Shown here piece by piece: positions 50,698 through 59,822 of a DNA stretch of 64,000 nucleotides. The translations under genes were made by a program, and so were the position numbers. The stretch covers positions 1,302,001 to 1,366,000 of the forward strand of contig WKKR01000001.1 of NCBI GenBank assembly GCA_009684525.1, given 5' to 3'. Position 1 is the first letter of the stretch. Each line of letters begins with the position of its first letter. The notes under the pieces were generated by a model. The model did no database searches. It saw only the letters and a list, made by a program, of their open reading frames with translations, and was not told the origin of the DNA. The stretch is from Geobacter sp. GTDB lineage: Bacteria > Desulfobacterota > Desulfuromonadia > Geobacterales > DSM-12255.

Positions 50698-52701
50698 TTA
50701 CCTCGACTGCATCGGCTGTTTCTGGCCGCTGGAACAGATATTGTCCTTGCCGGCCAACCGGAGCGTCTGGATCACCGTGGCAGCCTCGGCAAACTCGTTG
50801 ATGCACTGGCAATCGATGAGGATTTCCTCGCCCGGATTGACGGTACAGCTGTTGTTGATGCAGGTTTTGTAGAAGATGTCGTAGGACTGGGCGGGAACCC
50901 GCATGTCATTGACCGTGCCGGTCGTCGTTACCTGGGTATCGGTTTTGGCGATGCGGGTCTTGCAAGCCACTTCGCATTCCGAGGCTGGGTCCCGCTGCGG
51001 CAGGTTGATACTGCCATTGGCTATGGTCCAACCAGTTGGACCGAGACGCGGGTCCTGGAAGGTCAGGTTCGCTGTATTGTCGCTGGCCGAGGAGACCACC
51101 TGCCCGAAACGGGTCGCCACATCGGAGAAGTCGTATTGAGTGCTGCCGCAGACATAGGTACGCTTCTTGTGCCACCAGTCCCGGCAGATCTTGTTGGTAC
51201 CCACCTGACCAGTGAAGTTCTTGCAGGATGGGAGCGGATTAAAACCGGTTGGATTGAAGTTCTGGTAGGTCACGACACCGTCAATATCCTCTTCCTTGAG
51301 TCGGCAGTCCGGGTCGTTGGCCAGGGTTGCACATTTGTCTTCAACCCCTTCCGTGTAGGTATCTTCCTTGAAGTCGAAGAAATAGCTCCAGTTGAACGAG
51401 ACCCCCTGGGCACCGCCTGCAGGACAGACGATGCCGGTCTGCACAGAGGTATCAAAACCGTTGATGACCCCATCCACCGAGGCCGAAGCGGAATTGCAGC
51501 CGCCGCCACTCATGTTGTTCATGTTGAATGTGGCGGCCATGAGCTGGCCGAGTTTGGCCGGATCAGGAGTAGACACGATCACAGTTTTGACGGTATGCCA
51601 GCCATCGCCGCCAGGACTGCCGCCGCAGTTGTTGTGCGCCGCTCCCGGTCCTCCCGGGCCGGTGTCTAGGTATTCCAGCTGATAGGTCAGGTCATCGACC
51701 TTGTGGACCCTCATATAGACCAAATGGTCGGTGCAGAGTGAACTGCTCCCTGAGTCATTGAACGACTTGACAGTGGTATCGACCCGCCCGGCACGGTCGA
51801 TGGTGCAGACGCTCGCCTTGCCCTGTGCCTGGCGTGCCGCGCCTGAATTGGAGATCAGGTAGTAAAAACTGCTGGGATCGGAAGATTGGGAGATGGCGGC
51901 GGAGTCACGGGCAGCAGTCAGCTGCGGCCAGTTGGTGTAGTAACCCGACAGGGTGGCAACGGTCGGTGATGAAGCGAAGGCCGAGACGCTTGACGCAGCA
52001 TTGTTTGTCTGGGTGGTCACCTGCCCGTAGTAGGTGATGGTGGTGATGTCAGTGGCGACGTTAGTGATGGTGAATTGGGTATTGCTGGTATGGACGGCGT
52101 TGACGATCCCTCCGCCAATGTCCTTGAGAACGATGGCGCTGTTCACCCAGACCAGGTTGCTGCCGCAGCTGCTGTTGATGCAGTAGCACCCACCAAGGTC
52201 GGTAATGGAGGCCGGCGCTTCGGTAACCCGGCCATCGGCGTCGGCTGCCCACGTGAAGTACTTGCAGTTCGACCAGCTCCCGGCAGTGCAGGAGATAAAG
52301 CCGTTGGCGCAGACCCCGGAAATGATTGCCGGGACAGTATGGACGTTGTCGATGCTGCCGTCGGTGTTGAGATCCTGACTGACGATGACCTGCTGCAGGT
52401 CGCCGGTCCCTGCCGGCTGGATCAGCACTTCCAGAAATTTGGCCGAGGACGGGGCGTTCAGGGTCGCCGTAAAACTGGTGGCACCGTTCACCGTCTGCAT
52501 GAGGTTTGCGGAGTTGGTCATCGGCAACGAGATGTTGCTGTTAATACCGTTCTTGGTGCCGAACCGGGAAAGAGCCGTCTGACCAGTGCTCTGGCCTGCG
52601 GTCTTCCCGTCCACAGCCAGTGCGTGGGAACTCGCAAGTGCCAGGGCCACGGTCAGGCTAGCTGCGGTATTTCTTGACCATCTCACGGATCGCATCCTCA
52701 T
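50698..52701 (-). CDS. Large exported protein of the transfer operon, possibly TraN-related
   Basis: A 667-residue exported protein: signal peptide (SLTVALALASSHALA), a Ser/Thr/Asn-rich beta-type body, then several Cys-containing regions (GGCYCINSSCG; SECEVACKTR; CINNSCTVNPGEEILIDCQCINEF). It may form a surface layer or adhesin partner of TraN. It contains GPGGPGAAHNNCGGSPGGDGWH, a flexible loop. Start 52701 has GGAG six bases upstream and overlaps the end of traC by 44 bases. No certain family assignment. Confidence 0.6.
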   Translation of the reverse strand: MRMRSVRWSRNTAASLTVALALASSHALAVDGKTAGQSTGQTALSRFGTKNGINSNISLPMTNSANLMQTVNGATSFTATLNAPSSAKFLEVLIQPAGTGDLQQVIVSQDLNTDGSIDNVHTVPAIISGVCANGFISCTAGSWSNCKYFTWAADADGRVTEAPASITDLGGCYCINSSCGSNLVWVNSAIVLKDIGGGIVNAVHTSNTQFTITNVATDITTITYYGQVTTQTNNAASSVSAFASSPTVATLSGYYTNWPQLTAARDSAAISQSSDPSSFYYLISNSGAARQAQGKASVCTIDRAGRVDTTVKSFNDSGSSSLCTDHLVYMRVHKVDDLTYQLEYLDTGPGGPGAAHNNCGGSPGGDGWHTVKTVIVSTPDPAKLGQLMAATFNMNNMSGGGCNSASASVDGVINGFDTSVQTGIVCPAGGAQGVSFNWSYFFDFKEDTYTEGVEDKCATLANDPDCRLKEEDIDGVVTYQNFNPTGFNPLPSCKNFTGQVGTNKICRDWWHKKRTYVCGSTQYDFSDVATRFGQVVSSASDNTANLTFQDPRLGPTGWTIANGSINLPQRDPASECEVACKTRIAKTDTQVTTTGTVNDMRVPAQSYDIFYKTCINNSCTVNPGEEILIDCQCINEFAEAATVIQTLRLAGKDNICSSGQKQPMQSR

Positions 52702-55105
52702 AACTCACTCCGCCATCCACCATTGCCTCTATTTCGGCAATCTCGCTCGCATCCGACGTGAACACGTAATATGAAAACGGATCGACGGCCAACCTGCCGA
52801 TGCCGGCCCCGAAAGGCGTGTCCATGAAGATCTCCGAATACTTGGGTTTGTTGCTCTTGGTTGACTTCAGAATCCGCATGGTGAAGTCGTCATAGTCCAG
52901 AAGCTTCTCATCCAGCGCCTTCTCGAAATCCGACGACTCCAGGAAGAATTTGAAGGCGGAGTTGTTCCTGATCACGTCGCCAACGCCCCCGAACAGCTTC
53001 ATGTCGAGCACCGACTGCGTGATTATGGTGAAGCTCCCTCCGTATTTCCGGGCCCGGCGATACCCCTCCTCGATGACCTCCTTCAGGGTCGAGCTCTCCC
53101 CGAGAAACTGCCAGGCCTCGTCGAAGACAATCAGCCGCTGGTCCGACTTGTCGGAGAGGTAGAGATCCTGGGTGACGGCGTTGATTACCTGGAGGGTGAC
53201 GACCCGGAACAGCTCCTTGCGGGACTTGAGATGCTCCAGTTCGAGCACTACGAACTCGTCGTTGGAGATGTCGAGGCTGCTTTTGCCGTTGAAGAAGCGG
53301 CCAAAGGCACCGTCACTCCGAAAGTCAGCCAGGTTGAAGGCCAGCCGAGAGGCGGCTTCCTTGATCTCGCCACCCTCGGAGGAATAGCGCTCGAAATTGG
53401 CAAGGAATTCGTAGACCGTATCGATGCCGGCATCATTCCCCTCCTGCTGCCAGGCCCAACGCACAGCCCCCTTGATAAGGGTCATCTCTGTTTCACTGGG
53501 GATGGTCTTGCCGGTGGAGAACACCATCTGGGCGACGATGGGAGCGATGACCGGGATGTCGTACTCGGGATCGATGATGTTGGTGAAGGGGTTCAGGCAG
53601 ACCTGGGAATCCTCGCTGAAATCCAGATAGCGGGCACCGAACAGCTTGGTCATCTTCTTGTAAGAGCCGCCGATATCGATGATCCTGATCTTGGAGTTCA
53701 TGGCGAAGTAGTTGTAGACCAGATAGTTGATGAAGAAGCTTTTGCCGGCACCGCTGGAGGCGCATACCATGGCGTTGTGGTTGTTGACCCCCTTGTTGAA
53801 GATGTCGAGACCGAACAGGTTCCCCTTCCGCCCGGCAAAGAGCATGACCGGCTTACCAAGCCCCGAGAAGTCTCCCTGGATCGGCAGGGTCACGGCAATG
53901 CTGTCCACCGGCATGATGTGGTCACGGTCGAGGGTGTCGATGTTGCTGCCGTTGTCGTAGAGCCCGAATGGCAGAGACGAGATGAACAGGATAGGAAGAA
54001 TTCCCTTGTCCTCCTGCATGACGTACCCTTGCCCCTCCCAAACGCGTTTGGCTCGGGTGACTGACTCGTTCACCAGCCACTCGTCACTGCCGTAGACCCA
54101 CATGATCGGGATGATCCGGTAGAACTTGGTACCCCGTTCCAGTTCATCCACGGCCCAGAGGTATTCATCTTTCTTGCGAGCCAGCGACGGGGCGAAGCTA
54201 CCCACTCCCTGCTGCTGCAGGACCAGGTTGCACTTGGTGTGAAGCTTGTTCTTCTGGTTACGCAGAAGAATGTTGAGAGTGAAGAAGAACGGTGTACGGA
54301 TCTGGTCTGAGTCGGTCGCCATCCCCATGATCCCGCCGAAGAGCTGGTTGGTCTGGATCGGGTCGCCATTCAGGGGGAACGATTTGGGGGTGACACAGCG
54401 GAAGTGTCTGTTATCGAAGCGGAGCGAGGTAAAGCGCTTTTCGATCTTCGTACCGAGCAGCACCTGTTTGCGGATGATGTTCCGGTCATCATAGTGGGTC
54501 GAATTGCCGGATGGATCTTCGTTCAGCATCCGCCGCAGCCAGTCCAGCAGTCGTCCCGGTCCCACCACGACCGGGGCGAGGCCGGCACCGCGCAGCACTT
54601 CCTGAATGGTGCCGAACACTTCGTCCAGGTTCACATGGCCGATCTCCTTGACCGGAAACTTCACGGTGAAGAACATCCGGAAGGTGCGCACCGGAATACC
54701 GCTCAGGCAGCCGAGCCCCTCCACCCCCTCCTGGAAAAACCGCATGACATTGTCGGAGACATCGTGGACCAGCTTGCTGCTGCGCGTCTTCTGAGCCCCA
54801 TAGGCATTGACAATCGGTTCGACAAACGGGTCGGCAAACAGAATGAACTGCATGACCGAACCTTCCGGCAGGTTGACGCGAAAGATTCCCTCCAGGGTTT
54901 TGATGCTCGTTTCGGAGGCGAATGCCAGGGGAGCGCACTCCCACATCATCCCGAAGGTGTTATCGGTGTTGAGGTAGATATTTTTCCTGTCGTCGTAGGC
55001 AATCCAGGGGAAGTAATCGGAGAACTTCTCCCGACGGGATATCTGTTCCAGCTCTCCCTTGGTAATGCCGCCGTCCTTTCCGAATAGACTGGACATGATC
55101 CCCAT
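52658..55105 (-). CDS. traC: Type IV secretion ATPase TraC (VirB4 family)
   Basis: An 815-residue ATPase. Walker A is ASSGAGKSFF (about residue 448) and Walker B LIVFDEAW (about 657). The N-terminal TraC domain (YDDRKNIYLNTDNTFGMMWECAPL) and the stretch NNHNAMVCASSGAGKS are typical of F-type TraC. It powers pilus assembly at the inner membrane. I chose ATG 55105 behind GAGGAGTAGCGCA; the longer frame reaches into traV. Confidence 0.93.
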   Translation of the reverse strand: MGIMSSLFGKDGGITKGELEQISRREKFSDYFPWIAYDDRKNIYLNTDNTFGMMWECAPLAFASETSIKTLEGIFRVNLPEGSVMQFILFADPFVEPIVNAYGAQKTRSSKLVHDVSDNVMRFFQEGVEGLGCLSGIPVRTFRMFFTVKFPVKEIGHVNLDEVFGTIQEVLRGAGLAPVVVGPGRLLDWLRRMLNEDPSGNSTHYDDRNIIRKQVLLGTKIEKRFTSLRFDNRHFRCVTPKSFPLNGDPIQTNQLFGGIMGMATDSDQIRTPFFFTLNILLRNQKNKLHTKCNLVLQQQGVGSFAPSLARKKDEYLWAVDELERGTKFYRIIPIMWVYGSDEWLVNESVTRAKRVWEGQGYVMQEDKGILPILFISSLPFGLYDNGSNIDTLDRDHIMPVDSIAVTLPIQGDFSGLGKPVMLFAGRKGNLFGLDIFNKGVNNHNAMVCASSGAGKSFFINYLVYNYFAMNSKIRIIDIGGSYKKMTKLFGARYLDFSEDSQVCLNPFTNIIDPEYDIPVIAPIVAQMVFSTGKTIPSETEMTLIKGAVRWAWQQEGNDAGIDTVYEFLANFERYSSEGGEIKEAASRLAFNLADFRSDGAFGRFFNGKSSLDISNDEFVVLELEHLKSRKELFRVVTLQVINAVTQDLYLSDKSDQRLIVFDEAWQFLGESSTLKEVIEEGYRRARKYGGSFTIITQSVLDMKLFGGVGDVIRNNSAFKFFLESSDFEKALDEKLLDYDDFTMRILKSTKSNKPKYSEIFMDTPFGAGIGRLAVDPFSYYVFTSDASEIAEIEAMVDGGVSYEDAIREMVKKYRS

Positions 55106-55109
55106 TGCG

Positions 55110-55607
55110 CTACTCCTCCTCACCGGACGACACGGTGTCGCCCAGGAGCCAGCGCGGTTCGTCCACGAAGAAGTAAACGTAGCGCAGCATGTAGAACTCA
55201 TTGTCCTGCCCGGTATAGGGAAGCAGAAGCACCCGCATGGTCTTGGGGGGAGCAACGACCGGCGTGACCGGCTCCTTGAGTAGACCGGTGAATTTGTCGA
55301 AGAGTGCGGCACGGTATTTCGTCAAGGCTCCGTTCTCTTTCGACGCTGGGTTGGTTCCTGCCGCTTCCTTCGTGCTTTCGGTGCAGGCGCCGGAATTATC
55401 GGACTCTGGTCCGCAGTTCTCACGGGATTGATCGGCAGCCATATCCTTAGTTTTGGCAACGCCGCCTGATGATTCGCTGTAGGCCGTCTGGACTGAGACA
55501 CATTTGCCGTTGTAACTCTCCGGGCAACTGAAATTGCTTTCGTAAGGATTGAGCAGGGCACAGCCGCTCATGAGCAGCATTCCCGCCAGAGCCAGTGTTC
55601 TCTTCAC
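55110..55607 (-). CDS. traV: Conjugative transfer lipoprotein TraV
   Basis: A 165-residue lipoprotein: MKRTLALAGMLLMSGC gives a clear lipobox, followed by ALLNPYESNFSCPESYNGKCVSVQTAY, the conserved TraV start with two cysteines. TraV is the outer-membrane anchor of the secretion core, partner of TraK and TraB. The middle is low-complexity; the C-terminal part (MRVLLLPYTGQDNEFYMLRYVYFFVD) is conserved. Confidence 0.88.
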   Translation of the reverse strand: MKRTLALAGMLLMSGCALLNPYESNFSCPESYNGKCVSVQTAYSESSGGVAKTKDMAADQSRENCGPESDNSGACTESTKEAAGTNPASKENGALTKYRAALFDKFTGLLKEPVTPVVAPPKTMRVLLLPYTGQDNEFYMLRYVYFFVDEPRWLLGDTVSSGEEE

Positions 55608-56875
55608 TTTCCGCCTCCCTTGGCGATCTTTTTGATTTCCAGGTTGATCCCCTCGCTAATGACCAGCGTCACCGGCTTCGTGGCGCCTACCTCGATGACC
55701 GGCATGGTCTGCTTGGCCAGTTCCATGTAGAACTTCTGGATCTCTTTGAAGCCGCTCGACAGCCCTGATCCGGCGCCTGACATGGCAATATCCTTTGGAT
55801 CTACGGTCTGGGTGGTGCCGAGAGGACTGACGGCCAAAGTTGTCGCCGACGCCTTGATAGCGTCACCGGCACCGCCGAAGAAACCGGCCAGCATGCTCCT
55901 CGCAATCATAGAACCCATCTTGGCCACGACCCGTCCCCGCAGGCCGATCTTGCCATCTGCGTCGACGACAAATCCCTTGACCTTCTGGTCAACCACGGCC
56001 TGCCCCTTACGGTCGAGGCATGACAGGGAGACCAGCAGCAGTTCGGCCCGCTCAGTAGCCAGGTTCCCCTTGCCGTCAGCGATGACAAAACATCCCTTGA
56101 GGTTGGCTTTCACGCTGTTGGGCAGAACCGCCGGAGTCTTGACCCTGAGCAGTACCGGGACCGGGTTACCTTTGGCTTCCGAAGTGGTCGGGGCGTCCAG
56201 GCCACTCAACAGGGTCGCCTCCATAAAGGAAGGCGGCAGATAAACTGAACCTGCTGCGTCTTTTTTTTTATCCTCCGATTCGGCTTTCGCCTGCTTTCCT
56301 GCCCCGGGTGACGACACGACGGCGATGTCGCCTATTTCGGTCTCGGGGAGTGATGGCGGTTGTCCGGCAGCCATCGTCTGCGCTGACGTGGGAGGAGGCG
56401 GCAGCGGAATGGAACTGGTCTGCGGAATTGGCGGTGGCGGCAGCGGCTGTTTTGCCAGTACGGATCGTCCCGATCCGGCTTTTTGAACCTGCCCCTGGGC
56501 AGATGCAGCATTGCGGGCATCACCTGATATGGGAAGTGACGTTCCCGGCTGCAGCACTGGAGCTGCCGGTGCATCTCCCTTTTTCTCCCGGGTTATTTCA
56601 TCGAGCTTTTGCTGGAGTTCGGCAACCTTGTCATCCCGCTTGGCTATTTCCTTCTGGCTCTCAAGGTACTGCGACTTCTCCAGAAGCTTTGGTTCGATGC
56701 TCAACGGTGCCTGCTTTGCGCTCCTCACCGGTTGAGGCGACTTGCCGTGGTTCATGGCCATGCTCCCGAGCACGAAAGTCAGACCGAAAATGGCTACACC
56801 GCCCCCCCAGACTAACAGTCGCCTCTGGTTGCCGGTCAGGCCGTTCCAGTAAGAAAGCAGCTTATTTTTCATCAT
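55604..56875 (-). CDS. traB: Conjugative transfer protein TraB (VirB10-like)
   Basis: A 423-residue TraB: one N-terminal membrane helix (LLVWGGGVAIFGLTFVLGSMAM), a coiled region (LLEKSQYLESQKEIAKRDDKVAELQQKLDEI), a proline-rich periplasmic linker (LPPPPIPQTSSIPLPPPP) and the C-terminal TrbI/VirB10 domain (VYLPPSFMEATLLSGLDAPTTSEAKGNPVPVLLRVKTPAVLPN). TraB spans both membranes. Start 56875 (MMKNK) lies behind AGGAGGCAG; the gene overlaps traK by 14 bases. Confidence 0.92.
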   Translation of the reverse strand: MMKNKLLSYWNGLTGNQRRLLVWGGGVAIFGLTFVLGSMAMNHGKSPQPVRSAKQAPLSIEPKLLEKSQYLESQKEIAKRDDKVAELQQKLDEITREKKGDAPAAPVLQPGTSLPISGDARNAASAQGQVQKAGSGRSVLAKQPLPPPPIPQTSSIPLPPPPTSAQTMAAGQPPSLPETEIGDIAVVSSPGAGKQAKAESEDKKKDAAGSVYLPPSFMEATLLSGLDAPTTSEAKGNPVPVLLRVKTPAVLPNSVKANLKGCFVIADGKGNLATERAELLLVSLSCLDRKGQAVVDQKVKGFVVDADGKIGLRGRVVAKMGSMIARSMLAGFFGGAGDAIKASATTLAVSPLGTTQTVDPKDIAMSGAGSGLSSGFKEIQKFYMELAKQTMPVIEVGATKPVTLVISEGINLEIKKIAKGGGK

Positions 56876-57800
56876 CTGCCTCCTGGTCAGCCGGTGCCGG
56901 TTGCGGTTTCTGGGCCGTGTCCAACTTTGCCTTCTGGCTGGAAGCGGAATGATCCATGACCGGCAGCTCGCCGGCCAGTTTCCGGCCTTCCTGCTTTTCC
57001 GCCCGCTGCTCCACCACAAAGATCCGTGAGGTATCCCCCTGACGCAGAATGTGTCGTTCGAGTGCGACAGCCACCGGGTTTTCCGCCAGTTCCGTTCTCA
57101 AGAACATCTTCTCGTTCATCCTGAACTCAGCCGGCTCCCCCCGCAGGTTCGCCTCGTACTCCTTGATCCGGAGCCCTTCGCCTTCGATATCCACGGTGCG
57201 CTTCAGTGTCAGGACAATTTCCCTGAATATGGAAAACCGCTTGTCCCTGCGCATCACGGAGTAGGAATCGGGGATGTTCTCGGTATAGACGTCCCGAATG
57301 GCGCGAAGCAGCTTTTTCTCGAAGGGCAGACCTGCGTACAGCGACAGGTTGTCCTTGATCTTGCGCTCCCTGCCTGACGAAAGTCGGATGGTCTGAGAAG
57401 GAACCCTCTGGGGAAACACGATCATGCTGAAGGTTTCCTCGCCGCAGACGACATACAACTCGGTTGGTGTGGTCGAATAAGAGAGCTTGTCACCTTTCTT
57501 CGTGACCTTGAACTTCACGAAGGCATCCTTGCCGGTGATCTTGATGGTGACCCCTTTTTCCGTGGAGGTGAGCGCCTCGCGGATCTCGGCCGGACAGGAA
57601 ATACGGTTCAGATCCGAACTGGACAGGCGAATGGTGGTCGTCGCCTCCGGCAGCACCACTGTAGGGAATTCACTTTCAACCGGTTTCTCCATAACCTGGT
57701 CATCGGCGGTTCTCTTTTTTGGGATTGCGGATTGATCAGCCGCGTGGAGTAGTGCCGGAACCAGCAATGCTGCCAGTAACACAACCGTGCTGCGCATCAT
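56862..57800 (-). CDS. traK: Conjugative transfer protein TraK (secretin-like)
   Basis: A 312-residue exported protein: signal peptide (VVLLAALLVPALLHAAD), then ATTTIRLSSSDLNRISCP and the TraK body (LYVVCGEETFSMIVFPQRVPSQTIRLSS). TraK forms the outer ring of the secretion core with TraV and TraB. The C-terminal tail is Gln/Lys-rich and seems longer than in F. It overlaps traE and traB. Confidence 0.87.
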   Translation of the reverse strand: MMRSTVVLLAALLVPALLHAADQSAIPKKRTADDQVMEKPVESEFPTVVLPEATTTIRLSSSDLNRISCPAEIREALTSTEKGVTIKITGKDAFVKFKVTKKGDKLSYSTTPTELYVVCGEETFSMIVFPQRVPSQTIRLSSGRERKIKDNLSLYAGLPFEKKLLRAIRDVYTENIPDSYSVMRRDKRFSIFREIVLTLKRTVDIEGEGLRIKEYEANLRGEPAEFRMNEKMFLRTELAENPVAVALERHILRQGDTSRIFVVEQRAEKQEGRKLAGELPVMDHSASSQKAKLDTAQKPQPAPADQEADDEK

Positions 57801-58375
57801 GCCCCCTTGCTTTCGCCTTGGGCCGGCTTCTCGTAGAGGCGGACCAGGATGAATTTTCCATTATCGATGCGGTACTCGATGAGATAGACCTTCAGGGTGT
57901 CCTCTGCCTTCTGGTCCACCATGTAGGTCTTCTTGGTGCCGGTGACTTCGAGCCGGCGCTTTTCGGTGTCGTTGATGATCGACTGGATGTAAAAGGCGCT
58001 GGAGGCCTTGGTATTTTCAATTTTGTCGGCCAGCTCGTACAGCTCTTTCCTCGCTGTCTGGAACTGGGAGGGATCATAGACGGCCAGCAGTTCGCTGAAC
58101 TGCGACCGGGCATTGACCGGGTTATAGGTCAGGGCCAGGTTCAGGATGTAACGGGCAAATTCCTTGAGGTACTCGTCAGACGCCTTGTCCCCGGAAACGG
58201 AGATCTTTGAGTTGACGACCGGAGGCACGAGGATGACCCGCTGGCTGTTCAACGCCATGAACAGGCCGGCGGTATTGATGACGACGGCGATACCGAGAGC
58301 CACAACCACGAACTTGAGCAGCCGGTTCTCGGCGAAAATGTTGGAACTTTTCTGCAGGAAAATATCGAGGTTCAC
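57797..58375 (-). CDS. traE: Conjugative transfer protein TraE
   Basis: A 192-residue TraE: N-terminal membrane helix (LLKFVVVALGIAVVINTAGLFMAL) followed by the periplasmic part with SDEYLKEFARYILNLALTYNPVNARSQF, the typical TraE signature. TraE (VirB5/VirB8-like position) helps pilus assembly. ATG overlaps with traK. Confidence 0.9.
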   Translation of the reverse strand: MNLDIFLQKSSNIFAENRLLKFVVVALGIAVVINTAGLFMALNSQRVILVPPVVNSKISVSGDKASDEYLKEFARYILNLALTYNPVNARSQFSELLAVYDPSQFQTARKELYELADKIENTKASSAFYIQSIINDTEKRRLEVTGTKKTYMVDQKAEDTLKVYLIEYRIDNGKFILVRLYEKPAQGESKGA

Positions 58376-58394
58376 TTCATTGCTCCTGTGGTGG

Positions 58395-58661
58395 TCATTC
58401 CAGGAAATCCTTATCGAAAAACTGCGGGTACCCCTTCATCGGCGCCAGACCGAGAAAATAGAGCGCATGCCGCAGGAAGCCTCGCGGATACTGTCGTTTG
58501 AAGCGGCTGTAGGCCCACGGCACGATGATCATTGTCAGCCAGAGCCACCCGCCGAACTGCTGAGCCAGGATGAAGCTGGCGGTCATGATCGCCAGGTCAT
58601 CGGGTTCGAACCAGAGAACCTGGAACGGCTGGGTCAGGTATTGGGGAAACTTGCGGGTCAC
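58395..58661 (-). CDS. traL: Conjugative transfer protein TraL
   Basis: An 88-residue inner-membrane protein: FPQYLTQPFQVLWFEPDDLAIMTASFILAQQFGGWLWL then RFKRQYPRGFLRHALYFLG, the standard TraL arrangement of two helices and a conserved RxxYPRGFLxH motif. It belongs to the inner-membrane pilus complex. It starts about 50 bases after the pilin gene, beyond a hairpin. Confidence 0.88.
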   Translation of the reverse strand: MTRKFPQYLTQPFQVLWFEPDDLAIMTASFILAQQFGGWLWLTMIIVPWAYSRFKRQYPRGFLRHALYFLGLAPMKGYPQFFDKDFLE

Positions 58662-58688
58662 ATCCGGCTCCGTTCACAAAGGTGGTGA

Positions 58689-58708
58689 GGGGGGGCTTTC
58701 GCCCCCCG
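58689..58708 (-). terminator. Hairpin between traA and traL
   Basis: GGGGGGC-TTTC-GCCCCCC forms a strong hairpin after the pilin stop. With no long T-run it may act as a partial terminator or an RNA-stabilising end, giving more pilin than the following Tra proteins. Confidence 0.5.
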
Positions 58709-58714
58709 TTGTGT

Positions 58715-59014
58715 TCAGATGATCATCCCGAGCGAGGTGACGATCTTGTCCGAGTTGATGACAAGTACCCCCCCCAGGATGCAGAGAACTGCCGGGACCA
58801 TCTTTTGCTGGATCATGACGACGACGCCGGCAATGATCGACAGGACACCGGCAATGGCGCCGAAGGGTCCTTTGAGGATGTTGTTGATGAAGAAGTCGTA
58901 GGCCTCGAAACCGAAAGAACCGGCTACCGGGGCAACGAGGGCCATGGCCTGTGATGCCACCAGGGTCACGATCATGGCGACGGCGGTCATCAGAAGTAAT
59001 TTCCGTTTGTGCAT
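58715..59014 (-). CDS. traA: Conjugative pilin TraA
   Basis: A 99-residue prepilin: signal peptide MHKRKLLLMTAVAMIVTLVA ending SQAMA, then a mature protein of about 74 residues with two hydrophobic helices (FGAIAGVLSIIAGVVVMI and AVLCILGGVLVI) separated by QQKMVP, as in F/VirB2-type pilins. The TraF-like peptidase (43353-43847) is the likely processing enzyme. AAAGGAGAAATGA precedes the start. Confidence 0.85.
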   Translation of the reverse strand: MHKRKLLLMTAVAMIVTLVASQAMALVAPVAGSFGFEAYDFFINNILKGPFGAIAGVLSIIAGVVVMIQQKMVPAVLCILGGVLVINSDKIVTSLGMII

Positions 59015-59069
59015 TCATTTCTCCTTTGTGCTGGTTACGTGATGGTGCTGCGATGACAGTGGTACAGAA

Positions 59070-59822
59070 TCAGTGTGATTGCGGCTTGCTCACCTCCTTT
59101 CCCTTGTCCAGAAGCCCGGATATCCGTTGGATGTCCGCACCATTCACGTGAGCACCTTCGATCCAGAGTGCCGGTGTTCCCCGAACCCCAATCCCAGCCG
59201 CAATCTTTTCCATCTCCTCCAGCTGCTGTTGCTGCACGCCGTCGGCGATGGCAATCGGTTTGCCGTCCAGCTGTCCGGTAAAAACCTCGTGAAAAGCCTT
59301 GCCCCTGTCGGGCTGGGACAGGATGTAACGGGCCTTCTTTTCTGCGTCGGGATGGATTCTGCGGAGCGGGACGAAATAGATGTAGCGAGTCACATCCGCG
59401 CGTTTTGCAAGGAAGTCGTCGACCTTTCGACAATAAGGACAGTCGGGGTCGGTGAACTCGATGACCTTTTTCGGGCCATTACCGATTTTCAGGGCTTTAT
59501 CGAGGGGGAGACCATTGATTCGTTCTGCGACAACCTTTTCCCGTATTTCGGCGGTCAGGTTCTTGCCGTCCTTGGACCAGATCTCCCCGAAGAAGAGGTA
59601 TCCTTCAGGGCTGAAGTAAAATACCTGCTCGCCTGCGGTGATCTCGTAGAGTCCTTTGAGCGGTGATTCTCTGAAACTGTCGATTTTCAGGTTCGGGAAG
59701 CTCTTCATCAAATTCTCTTTCTCCGTCTTCACGTCATCGTTCGCCATGGAGAACCCTGCGACCGCGACAAGAAGCAGTATCAATCCGCCAACCATCATGG
59801 TCCTGCCGTTAATGATCTTCAC
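59070..59822 (-). CDS. DsbC/TrbB-like periplasmic disulfide isomerase
   Basis: A 250-residue exported protein with a DsbC layout: an N-terminal dimerisation part (LKIDSFRESPLKGLYEITAGEQVFYFSPEGYLFFGEIW) and a thioredoxin domain with CPYC (in FTDPDCPYCRKVDDF) and a cis-proline GTPAL. It probably folds the many disulfides of TraU, TraN, TrbC and TraV. The start is GTG 59822 after AAAGGAGGAGAA and overlaps the OmpA-like gene by four bases. Confidence 0.87.
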   Translation of the reverse strand: MKIINGRTMMVGGLILLLVAVAGFSMANDDVKTEKENLMKSFPNLKIDSFRESPLKGLYEITAGEQVFYFSPEGYLFFGEIWSKDGKNLTAEIREKVVAERINGLPLDKALKIGNGPKKVIEFTDPDCPYCRKVDDFLAKRADVTRYIYFVPLRRIHPDAEKKARYILSQPDRGKAFHEVFTGQLDGKPIAIADGVQQQQLEEMEKIAAGIGVRGTPALWIEGAHVNGADIQRISGLLDKGKEVSKPQSH

